Below, in pieces: positions 30,236-36,857 of a stretch of 36,857 nucleotides of DNA. Source of the DNA: Candidatus Zambryskiibacteriota bacterium (GTDB lineage: Bacteria > Patescibacteriota > Minisyncoccia > Phycocordibacterales > WO2-35-19); the NCBI GenBank assembly GCA_003233455.1, contig QILQ01000021.1, positions 1 through 36,857 of the forward strand, read 5' to 3'. Each line of letters starts with the position of its first letter. Position 1 is the stretch's first letter. A model generated the notes under the pieces. That model made no database searches, had not been told where the DNA came from, and saw only the letters and a program-made list of their open reading frames with translations. Both the position numbers and the translations under genes were made by a program.

Positions 30236-30976
30236 TTATTTTTTAGAATGTTGCCTATTATACGCCTCAACAATTTTTTGCACTAATTCTGTTGGTTTTA
30301 CTTCGTATTTTTCAAATTTTTTTATATTTTCATCTTTCAAGTGCAACTGTCCCTCTCCTATATTTCCTCTGTGTTGTCCTTTTGAGTAATACTTATTTTT
30401 TGCAACTTCTTTTGAAGCCAAAACCCAATATTTAATAGTATCCCTCCAAACACCAACCCAAACAAACACATCGCAACATTTTAGTTTTACTTGCTGAAAA
30501 TTCATATCAAAAGGAAGTTTTGATTCCCACGATAACGCTTTTACATATAAAGGTTCTCTGCTGTTAAAATCAACCGCTCTTGACGCTTTTACCTCTATTC
30601 TTATTTTTTCTTTGTTCGGTAATTCGTATAAAAAATCATATTCTCCCGAATATGTCGGATCTAACTTTTTTGTTGGCTTAATGAGACCAGGTGCAAGTTC
30701 TTTTAAATGACCTTGTGCCCATTGCTCACCAAAACCTCTTGGAGCTGAAATTTCAAAAATATAAAGATACATATTTCTAGCAACATATTCATCACGAATT
30801 TCTAAATATTCATCAAGAGTTATTTTATGGAGTCCCAATAATGTTGAAATGATGTACTCATATTCATTGAAAGGATAAACGGAAATCAAATTTTCCAATC
30901 TATTTTTCAATGAGTTATCATCATTTTTTGATAATGATTTAATAATATCCTCTAATTTTTTCTTTAGTATTTCCAT
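30236..30976 (-). CDS. probable type II restriction endonuclease (PD-(D/E)XK)
   Basis: 246 residues. A PD-(D/E)XK-like core is visible as GEYDFLYEL...IRIEVKASRA (D114, then E128-V-K130), on two strands spaced as in this nuclease fold, followed by an aromatic/charged strand pair (CCDVFVWVGVWRDTIKYWVLAS). The N-terminal ~70 residues are helical. It starts 4 nt after the stop of the upstream DNA methyltransferase gene, in the same operon, which strongly suggests a restriction-modification pair. Recognition sequence not inferable. It lies on the strand opposite to the flanking glycosyltransferases. Confidence 0.75.
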   Translation of the reverse strand: MEILKKKLEDIIKSLSKNDDNSLKNRLENLISVYPFNEYEYIISTLLGLHKITLDEYLEIRDEYVARNMYLYIFEISAPRGFGEQWAQGHLKELAPGLIKPTKKLDPTYSGEYDFLYELPNKEKIRIEVKASRAVDFNSREPLYVKALSWESKLPFDMNFQQVKLKCCDVFVWVGVWRDTIKYWVLASKEVAKNKYYSKGQHRGNIGEGQLHLKDENIKKFEKYEVKPTELVQKIVEAYNRQHSKK

Positions 30977-30980
30977 AATG

Positions 30981-32945
30981 TTATTTTAAAAAATTTATAG
31001 TATGTTTAATTTCTTTTTCAGAAAAATCAAACTGCTTAAAAATATAATTATCAAGTTTTTGAAAACTATCTTTTTCTTGAATAATCTCATCAACCAAAAA
31101 ACAAATTTTTTCAAAAGTTTTTTTATTCCAAAAAGGTAATGGTATTTGTTCAATATGGCTTCGCAAAACTTTAATGCTTGAAAATTTCTTTTGAAAAATA
31201 AACTGATACAAAGATGAGTTAAATAATCCTGCAATAACTTTAATCGGATAGTTTTTTAATTTGGGAATGACAATATTTGCGCTGTTAAGTGTTAATTGTT
31301 GTTTGTCATCATAAGCAAAAACTAGATTTTTTGAAATAAATTTGTAAATCAATTTCTCTTTAGCACGATATTTTTCAATAGGAGCTACCTGTTGGAATTT
31401 TTCAGGAGTAAATAAAATATAATTTGTCGGTTTTTTGAGAACAAATTTTTTAATATCTTTTCCTTTGTATATTGGTTCAAATCCTTTTTGTTTTTCAGAA
31501 ACGATGTATTTTTTATTATTTCCAGTTACTATTCCTAGAGCCCAATCAGCATTGTTAGATAAATTTGTATGATCCGTGTTATAAACTTTATTGATAATGT
31601 TTGTGTCAATACCGCTAGCGTGAATATTGAAAATAGAATCTTGATTATTTTCCCATACTGATTGATTTATGTTGTAAACTTCTTTTTCTTTTATGATTTT
31701 AATTTCCTGAGATTTCTTTTCTTTCGTTAGGTCTAAACGTATTACTGGAGTAAAAACATTTTTAAAAACTCTATCAAGATAAAAGACTTTTTTAATTTGA
31801 GTGTTTTTTAAAATTATTTCTCGTATATCTTTATGAGTTTTTACATTTAAAATTGATTCTGGAAGAATAAAAGAAATAACCCCTTTATCATTCAATAAAT
31901 CAATACTCTTTTTTAGAAAATAAGAAAAAGATTCAAAAGATTTTATTTGTGGATACACTATTTTTAGTCTTTCTGTGTCGCTTTTTGAAAAATGAACGCC
32001 CCAGGGTGGATTTGTGGCAATAACATCAAAATCTCTAATATTTCCATCATTCAAACTAAATAAATCGTAATTTCCGATTTCAAAAAGTGTATTTTTACAA
32101 ACAATATTTGGTGCGAAATTTTTATCTTTATATTTTACAAGTAAGTTAATTCGGGCAATTCTTACGGCTATTTCATCAATATCAACACCGTAAATATTTT
32201 TTGGGTCATCAACTTTATCTGCAAATGCCAATAAAAATTGACCTGTTCCACAGCATAGATCAAGAACCTTTGAATTTTGTTTTACATAGTCATTTATTAT
32301 TTTCTCAACAATAAATTTGGGTGTGTAATAAGATCCGTTTTGAGATTTTTTCCCTTCAGCAAGTAAAGATTGATAAATAAAACCCAAAATATCTCTTTGT
32401 TTTGGTAATTCACAATTTAACAAAAAAGAATATTCATCTTTTATTTCGTTTTCTTTTATCTCAGATTTCCAAAATTTTATTTCTTTGTTGATTTGTTTAT
32501 TGCTTGAAAGGATGTCTTTTTTTGTAATTAAATCTTGAATATTAAAAGATTCTAAAATTTTATTTGTTCTTAAAAAATTAAGTATCAAAAGAAAAAGTGA
32601 GATTTTAATACTGATTTTATTTTTGTAAATAAAAGAAATAACCTCGGAAATAACATTTATATTGATATTTGACTTTAAATATTCATCAGGAATAAAAGTT
32701 CTTTCCGCTTTTGATTTGTTTGCTCTTCCTCTTAGTTTTTCTAATTTTCCATTTTCAATTTTTTCCTTTAATTTTTGAATTTCGTGTAAGTGAAAATTAT
32801 AGCGTTGCTCTGAAATTGTTTGTATATTTCCGCATTTAATCCAATTACGAACAGTAGCAGTTGAGATATCAAATAAAACTGCAACATCTTCAACGTTTAA
32901 AATTTTTTTATTGCCAGATTGTTGTAATGTTGTGTCAAATCTCAT
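30981..32945 (-). CDS. adenine-specific DNA methyltransferase with N-terminal helix-turn-helix
   Basis: 654 residues. Residues ~14-45 form a MerR/excisionase-type HTH (ILNVEDVAVLFDISTATVRNWIKCGNI). Motif X is GSYYTPK (204-210), motif I VLDLCCGTGQFLLAF (227-241, SAM binding), acidic strand IYGVDIDEIAVRIARINLL, and catalytic motif IV NPPW (312-315), typical of N6-adenine MTases. The C-terminal ~230 residues are a target-recognition region (PIYKGKDIKKF, ending in IPLPFWNKKTFEKI). It protects host DNA from the downstream nuclease. The fused HTH may let it control its own operon. A TATAAT (plus 32952-32957) lies 6 nt before the ATG. Confidence 0.88.
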   Translation of the reverse strand: MRFDTTLQQSGNKKILNVEDVAVLFDISTATVRNWIKCGNIQTISEQRYNFHLHEIQKLKEKIENGKLEKLRGRANKSKAERTFIPDEYLKSNININVISEVISFIYKNKISIKISLFLLILNFLRTNKILESFNIQDLITKKDILSSNKQINKEIKFWKSEIKENEIKDEYSFLLNCELPKQRDILGFIYQSLLAEGKKSQNGSYYTPKFIVEKIINDYVKQNSKVLDLCCGTGQFLLAFADKVDDPKNIYGVDIDEIAVRIARINLLVKYKDKNFAPNIVCKNTLFEIGNYDLFSLNDGNIRDFDVIATNPPWGVHFSKSDTERLKIVYPQIKSFESFSYFLKKSIDLLNDKGVISFILPESILNVKTHKDIREIILKNTQIKKVFYLDRVFKNVFTPVIRLDLTKEKKSQEIKIIKEKEVYNINQSVWENNQDSIFNIHASGIDTNIINKVYNTDHTNLSNNADWALGIVTGNNKKYIVSEKQKGFEPIYKGKDIKKFVLKKPTNYILFTPEKFQQVAPIEKYRAKEKLIYKFISKNLVFAYDDKQQLTLNSANIVIPKLKNYPIKVIAGLFNSSLYQFIFQKKFSSIKVLRSHIEQIPLPFWNKKTFEKICFLVDEIIQEKDSFQKLDNYIFKQFDFSEKEIKHTINFLK

Positions 32946-32951
32946 AATTTT

Positions 32952-32957
32952 ATTATA
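32952..32957 (-). promoter_or_regulatory. -10 hexamer 6 nt before the methyltransferase start
   Basis: On the minus strand TATAAT, AAAATT, ATG at 32945. Predicts a leaderless restriction-modification transcript. Confidence 0.5.
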
Positions 32958-33021
32958 TCTCTTTTTCTAAAAATAAAAAACAGATTTATTCCTCTTTTTA
33001 AAAAACCCCTACCCACTATTC

Positions 33022-33194
33022 TTATTTTCCCGTCATTCTTTTCCACGCGTCCGTGTGTCTAACCCATGGGCAAACTGCTATCGCTACGGTGCTAAGAACC
33101 GTCAAGATAAGCGCGCTTAAGTATAAATTGGAAGGATTGTTAATTGCATCAAGCAAATAATAGAAAAATCCCCATAATATTATTTTAACACCAT
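33022..33194 (-). pseudogene. small two-TM protein gene with a one-base frameshift
   Basis: From the ATG at 33192-33194 the frame reads MVLK then stops at TAA. Adding one A to the AAAA run (near 33182-33185) restores a continuous 57-residue protein: MVLKIILWGFFYYLLDAINN, a hydrophobic segment (LYLSALILTVLSTVAIAV) and CPWVRHTDAWKRMTGK, ending at TAA 33022-33024. The downstream frame has normal-looking codons and higher G+C, so it is likely real coding sequence. It could be a sequencing error, a recent mutation, or a gene starting at the internal TTG near 33148. Not recognised. Confidence 0.5.
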
Positions 33195-33250
33195 TTAACT
33201 ATTTTTGGAGTATATAATGCTTCTATGTATCAAAAATATTAAAAGCTCGC

Positions 33251-33256
33251 TATAAT
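33251..33256 (+). promoter_or_regulatory. -10 hexamer 8 nt before the GT4 start
   Basis: TATAAT, GGTTGTCT, ATG at 33265. It decides the start: the in-frame TTG at 33259 would lie upstream of any plausible transcription start. Confidence 0.5.
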
Positions 33257-33264
33257 GGTTGTCT

Positions 33265-34353
33265 ATGAAATTACTGATTTTAACTCAGAAAATAGATAAG
33301 GAAGATCCTATTTTAGGATTCTTTCATAATTGGATTTTAGAGCTTTCAAAAAAGTTTGAAAAAATCTCAGTTATTTGTTTGGAAAAAGGGGAGTTTAATT
33401 TGCCGGATAATGTGAAAGTATTTTCTCTTGGGAAAGAAAAAAATATTTTATCATTTTCAATTCTAAAATATTTATTAAGCAGAGCAAGATATATAACGAA
33501 TTTTTATATATATATATTGGGTTTGCATGCCGACTATGACGCGGTTTTTGTTCATATGAATCAAGAATATATTATTTTGGGAGGATTCATTTGGAAAGTT
33601 ATAGGTAAAAAAATTTATTTGTGGAGAAATCATCCAAAAGGAAGTCTTCTTACTTATATTGCGGTTTGGTTTTCAAATAAAGTTTTTTGCACTTCAAAAT
33701 CATCCTTTACCTCCAAATTCAAAAAAACAGTTTTAATGCCTGTTGGAATAAATACCGACTTTTTCAGGCAAGTATTTAATGGTCAGCAATCAATAGTTAA
33801 TAAAAATAAAATTCTATTTCTTGGAAGAATCGCGCCGATTAAAAATGTTCATATATTTATTAAAGCTCTCGCGATATTAAATGAAAAAAATATAAATTTT
33901 GAAGCGAGTATTTACGGCGACTCGCCAGTTAAAGACAATAAATATTATCAATTACTAAAAATAATGACAGATAAATTAAATTTAAACGAAAAAGTGAAAT
34001 TTTATAAAGCTGTTCCAAATTATAAAACTCCGGAAATTTATAATTCATATGAAATTTTTATTAACCTCACCCCTGCCGGCAGTTTTGATAAAACTATTTT
34101 GGAGGCCTCTGCTTGCGGAGCTATTCCGATAGTGGCAAATAAGTCGCTTAAAGGTGAAATTGATGATAATCTAATTTTAAACAGTTTGGAACCAAACCAT
34201 CTTGCTGAAAAAATAGAATTTTGGATTAAAGAAAGGGAAAATAAAAAAATAGAAATTTCAAAAAAACTCCAAAAATATGTCTTGGAAAATCATAGTTTAA
34301 ATATTTTAATAGATAAACTTTTAATTTGTCTAAATGAAAATAAAAAAAGATAA
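33265..34353 (+). CDS. GT4 family glycosyltransferase
   Basis: 362 residues from the ATG at 33265. The N-terminal domain (MKLLILTQKIDKEDPILGFFHNWILELSKKF) includes YIILGGFIWKVIGKKIYLWRNHPKGS. Donor domain: ILFLGRIAPIKNVHIFIKALAIL, ASIYGDSPVKDNKYY, VKFYKAVPNYKTPEIYNSYEIFINLTPAGSFDKTILEASACG. In the last segment the usual EX7E is SFDKTILEAS; the first Glu is replaced by Ser/Phe and only the second Glu is clear, an atypical site. The gene overlaps the next (GT-C-like) by 20 bp. Confidence 0.83.
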   Translation: MKLLILTQKIDKEDPILGFFHNWILELSKKFEKISVICLEKGEFNLPDNVKVFSLGKEKNILSFSILKYLLSRARYITNFYIYILGLHADYDAVFVHMNQEYIILGGFIWKVIGKKIYLWRNHPKGSLLTYIAVWFSNKVFCTSKSSFTSKFKKTVLMPVGINTDFFRQVFNGQQSIVNKNKILFLGRIAPIKNVHIFIKALAILNEKNINFEASIYGDSPVKDNKYYQLLKIMTDKLNLNEKVKFYKAVPNYKTPEIYNSYEIFINLTPAGSFDKTILEASACGAIPIVANKSLKGEIDDNLILNSLEPNHLAEKIEFWIKERENKKIEISKKLQKYVLENHSLNILIDKLLICLNENKKR

Positions 34354-35422
34354 AATATTTATAATTTTACTGGTTTGCACTATCGCTTTGGTTTTTTCTT
34401 CCATTTTTTTTCTTAAACCGCAAATAGCCGGTGATAGTGTTTCGTATTTAAAAACAATTAATTTCCTGCAGACCGGTATAAAATCTCCAGATTTTATACC
34501 AAATAGGATAATGACTACTTTTGGAGCATTACAATTAGTTATGTTTTTTTCAGGAATATTTGGTTCTGAAACTCAAGTTTGGATTGTGATGAATGTTATT
34601 TTTTATTTTATTTCCACTCTTGTATTTTATAAACTTTTAGATTTGTTTTTTGAAGACAAAAAAATAGCTTTACTGGGAACATTATTTATGATTAGTAACT
34701 ACGCTTTTATACGATTTGGACTTAATTATCTTATGGATATTGGAGGCTGGACATTTTATATAATTTCTTTATTTTTACTGCTGAGATATTCAAAATCTAA
34801 TAATAGAAGAGATTTATTATCGGCTTCAATAATTGTTGGTATTGGCAGCCTGTTTAAAGAATATGCTTTGTTGGGAGTGATACCGATAGCTGTGTTTTTG
34901 ATTTATGAAAATAGAAAATCATTTACAGGTTTAATAAAAAATTCTATTATTCCGGCAGTCTTTTCTTCAACGCCTATAATTACTCTTTATATTTTTGTTT
35001 ATTTAAAATTTGGTTATACTTACGCGGACTGGCTTACCGATAGCTATAAATATAGTTATAGTTCCAGTTTTATTTTAAAAATTGCAGAGTATATAAAAAG
35101 TTTTGGTTCCTTATTTAATTTTTTGGGTATTTTTGTAATTACCGGCGCCTATATTCTCTGGAAAGAGAAAAATAATTTAAATGGAAGAACCAAACTTTTT
35201 ATCATCTCTGCCATCGCTTCTTTTCTACCAGTCTTTGCTTGGGGAAGTATAACTCAGAGAATTTTGTTTATCATGGTGCCAGTTTCTATAATAATTGCTT
35301 GTTTCTTTTTTAAAAAATACAAAAAATATTATTATTGGTTTTTACCTGTTCTTGCGATATATATATTGATCAACTTTTTTATGGATTCTTTTTTACTAAA
35401 TTTCATAAATTTACCGTTCTAA
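34334..35422 (+). CDS. polytopic GT-C-type glycosyltransferase-like membrane protein
   Basis: 362 residues with about nine to ten hydrophobic helices. The first extracytoplasmic loop contains KPQIAGDSVSYLKTINFLQTG, with the acidic residue expected in GT-C (PMT/ArnT-like) enzymes, followed by a polar loop and helix pattern (LGTLFMISNYAFIRFGLNYLMDIGGW) found in that superfamily. Such enzymes transfer a sugar from a polyprenyl-phosphate donor outside the membrane. It overlaps the GT4 gene by 20 bp and is likely cotranslated. Assignment rests on topology and the loop; O-antigen polymerase-like proteins are an alternative. Confidence 0.6.
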   Translation: MKIKKDKIFIILLVCTIALVFSSIFFLKPQIAGDSVSYLKTINFLQTGIKSPDFIPNRIMTTFGALQLVMFFSGIFGSETQVWIVMNVIFYFISTLVFYKLLDLFFEDKKIALLGTLFMISNYAFIRFGLNYLMDIGGWTFYIISLFLLLRYSKSNNRRDLLSASIIVGIGSLFKEYALLGVIPIAVFLIYENRKSFTGLIKNSIIPAVFSSTPIITLYIFVYLKFGYTYADWLTDSYKYSYSSSFILKIAEYIKSFGSLFNFLGIFVITGAYILWKEKNNLNGRTKLFIISAIASFLPVFAWGSITQRILFIMVPVSIIIACFFFKKYKKYYYWFLPVLAIYILINFFMDSFLLNFINLPF

Positions 35423-35470
35423 TTTTTGTTTAGTCAATATTGATAATTTAGGTATTTAGAGGTATTTTTT

Positions 35471-36166
35471 TTAGTCAACAAATCTGATCTTTACTATAGT
35501 CCAAAGAATTTTAAAACCATGTTTCCAATTTATTTTTTTGCCTTCAGAATAGCTTCTGGGATAATAGTGGATAGGTATATCTATTGGTTTGATGCCTTTT
35601 TTTAAAATTTTGCAAATTAGTTCATTATCAAAATCAAAATCATTTGTCTTTACTTCTATTGAATCAACAAGCTTTTTCGTAAATGCTTTATAGCAACCTT
35701 CGTATTCATTTGCGTTGTTCCTGTATAAAACATTTGTGGTTATAGTTATTATATGATTACCAAGCCAGCCCAAGAGGCCCACACTTATTCTATTACTCTC
35801 CCTAAGTCTATCTTCAATTCTTACCCCATTAACTACTTCTGTTTTTCCATCAAGAATTGGTTTCAAAACTGCTTCATAATCCTTTGTATCATATTCTAAA
35901 TCAGCATCTTGAATTAAAAATATATCGCCAGTAGCTTCTTTAAAACCTTTTTTAACCGCCGCCCCTTTACCTTTTATCTTTTCAACAAAAACTCTTACTC
36001 CTGATATAGATTTGGCAATTTCAAGAGTTCTATCTGTTGAATTATTGTCAACAATAATTATTTCTCTCTCGAGATTAAAAATGAAAGATGCCTTTACTTT
36101 GCTTATAATCTTTTCAAGGGTTTTTTCTTCATTATAGGCTGGTATTATAATTGAAAGTTTATGCAT
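35471..36166 (-). CDS. GT2 family glycosyltransferase (dolichyl-phosphate-mannose synthase-like)
   Basis: 231 residues from the ATG at 36164-36166. A longer frame starting at 36205 adds 13 residues, but the TATACA (plus 36173-36178) 6 nt before the inner ATG and the family-typical start [17 protein letters not shown] favour this one. GT-A features: [37 protein letters not shown] (DxD-type D-A-D), VNGVRI, and the distal [15 protein letters not shown]. No C-terminal TM. It probably makes a polyprenyl-phosphate sugar, the donor for GT-C enzymes such as its convergent neighbour. Confidence 0.87.
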   Translation of the reverse strand: MHKLSIIIPAYNEEKTLEKIISKVKASFIFNLEREIIIVDNNSTDRTLEIAKSISGVRVFVEKIKGKGAAVKKGFKEATGDIFLIQDADLEYDTKDYEAVLKPILDGKTEVVNGVRIEDRLRESNRISVGLLGWLGNHIITITTNVLYRNNANEYEGCYKAFTKKLVDSIEVKTNDFDFDNELICKILKKGIKPIDIPIHYYPRSYSEGKKINWKHGFKILWTIVKIRFVD

Positions 36167-36172
36167 ATTATC

Positions 36173-36178
36173 TGTATA
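36173..36178 (-). promoter_or_regulatory. -10 hexamer 6 nt before the GT2 start
   Basis: Minus strand TATACA, GATAAT, ATG at 36166. Confidence 0.4.
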
Positions 36179-36254
36179 ATCTACCAGAATTTTATCTTTA
36201 TACAAGGTTATTTTTGTGATATTCTAGAATATATATGAAAGAGAAAATTTGGAG

Positions 36255-36857
36255 ATGAAGTCATTTCCGCTAAAATTTTTGATTGCCAAAAATAAAATGA
36301 GAATATGTTATTTTGGAATTTATAATCCTGATTTAGGTAGAAATAGAATTTATATAAAAGGCCTCAGAGAAAATGGAGCAGATATTATTGAATGCAAAGA
36401 TAATTCTTGGGGTCCTTTGAAATTTATAAAGTTATTTTGGAAACATTGGAAAATTAGAAATGATTATAATTATTTAATAGTAGGTTATCCGGGTCATATT
36501 GTAGTCTGGTTGGCTAAGTTTATTTCTAAAAAGCCGGTTGTTTTTGATGCTTTATGTACGATGTATGAGGGAGTCATTCTCTCTAGAAGTCAGTTTGGAA
36601 TATTAGGCATTAGGAATTTATATATAAAATTTATTGATTGGCTGGCGGTAAAATGTGCTGATATTGTATTAGTGGAAAGTGAAAATCAAAGAAAATATTT
36701 TGAAGAAAAATTTGGTAAAAATAATAAATATAAAGTTATTTATACTGGAGCAGATAGTGATTATTTTTATAAAGATGAGAATATATTAAAAAGGGAAAAA
36801 TTCACAGTAGTTTTTAGAGGTAAATTTTTACCGGAGGCTGGAGTAAAATATATTATT
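36255..36857 (+). CDS. GT4-like glycosyltransferase, N-terminal part (cut by window end)
   Basis: 201 codons open to the last base. Either the ATG at 36255 (preceded by GGAG at zero spacing) or the ATG at 36297 (MRICYFGIYNPDLGRN, a more family-like N-terminus) starts it. Visible acceptor-domain features: MRICYFGIYNPDLGRNRIY, IKGLRENGADIIEC, YNYLIVGYPGHIVVWLAKF, KPVVFDALCTMYEGVI, ADIVLVESENQRKYF and VIYTGADSDYFY, then the start of the donor domain (FTVVFRGKFLPEAGVKYII). A seven-codon frame (ATG 36236 to TGA 36259) overlaps the first ATG. A TATTCT extended -10 (TG-A) lies at about 36221-36226. Confidence 0.75.
   Translation, partial: MKSFPLKFLIAKNKMRICYFGIYNPDLGRNRIYIKGLRENGADIIECKDNSWGPLKFIKLFWKHWKIRNDYNYLIVGYPGHIVVWLAKFISKKPVVFDALCTMYEGVILSRSQFGILGIRNLYIKFIDWLAVKCADIVLVESENQRKYFEEKFGKNNKYKVIYTGADSDYFYKDENILKREKFTVVFRGKFLPEAGVKYII

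Noticed and set aside
36202-36210. ACAAGGTTA upstream of the GT2 gene as a sixth family A copy
   Set aside because: Only the left half matches; the right arm (AACCTTGT) is absent.

Overview
This is an AT-rich window (about one third G+C by eye) from a bacterium that most resembles the Candidate Phyla Radiation (Patescibacteria, probably the Parcubacteria/Paceibacteria side). The evidence is: a 23S rRNA gene carrying five group I introns and two LAGLIDADG endonuclease genes; short membrane and PKD/lamin-tail surface proteins; a vWA protein with a C-x(n)-NGxExGVDCGGxC motif; a bL12 with a long charged N-terminus; many genes with no Shine-Dalgarno; and standard stop codons (TGA is used as a stop). 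This is inference; no 16S is present to place it.

Layout. 1-2510: the end of a FIMAH-like protein, three small membrane proteins in a partly duplicated cassette, and a REP-associated Y1 (HUH) transposase surrounded by five copies of a matching palindrome (ACAAGGTT-A/T-AACCTTGT). 2571-4829: a coiled-coil hypothetical, a 47-aa membrane peptide and a secreted PKD/lamin-tail protein. 4831-6110: an L10-leader-like attenuator, then rplJ and rplL. 6112-8163: palindromes and terminators, a truncated NUDIX gene, a wHTH/nucleotidyltransferase-like protein and a TM-helix channel-like protein. 8200-14809: a 23S-5S rRNA operon with no adjacent 16S or tRNA. It has a leader with a promoter, a 13-codon ORF, a three-way junction and a terminator. 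The 23S is interrupted at E. coli-equivalent positions 1917, 1951, 2262, 2500 and 2593. 14898-18820: a small membrane protein on the minus strand, the vWA protein, RodA and a glycosyltransferase (GT). 19128-24265: a polyprenyl-phosphate sugar transferase, secD, secF (frameshifted), a two-TM protein and a DUF4015-like glycoside hydrolase. 24414-26126: a solitary VirD4/TraG-like ATPase. 26171-36857: a surface-polysaccharide cluster with five GT4 genes (one fused to GtrA, one cut by the window end), a GT-C-like membrane protein and a GT2, interrupted on the opposite strand by a two-gene restriction-modification system.

Two themes run across regions. First, several families of short palindromic repeats recur in intergenic DNA, inside rRNA expansion hairpins, inside a self-splicing intron and inside coding sequences. 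One family is associated with the RAYT transposase and could be its substrate. Second, at least ten genes have a -10 hexamer only 6-8 nt before the ATG, which predicts leaderless or near-leaderless mRNAs. Together the genes cover translation (rRNA, L10/L12), membrane protein export (SecDF), cell shape (RodA) and a cell-surface glycan and adhesin layer, as expected for a small-genome epibiont-type bacterium.
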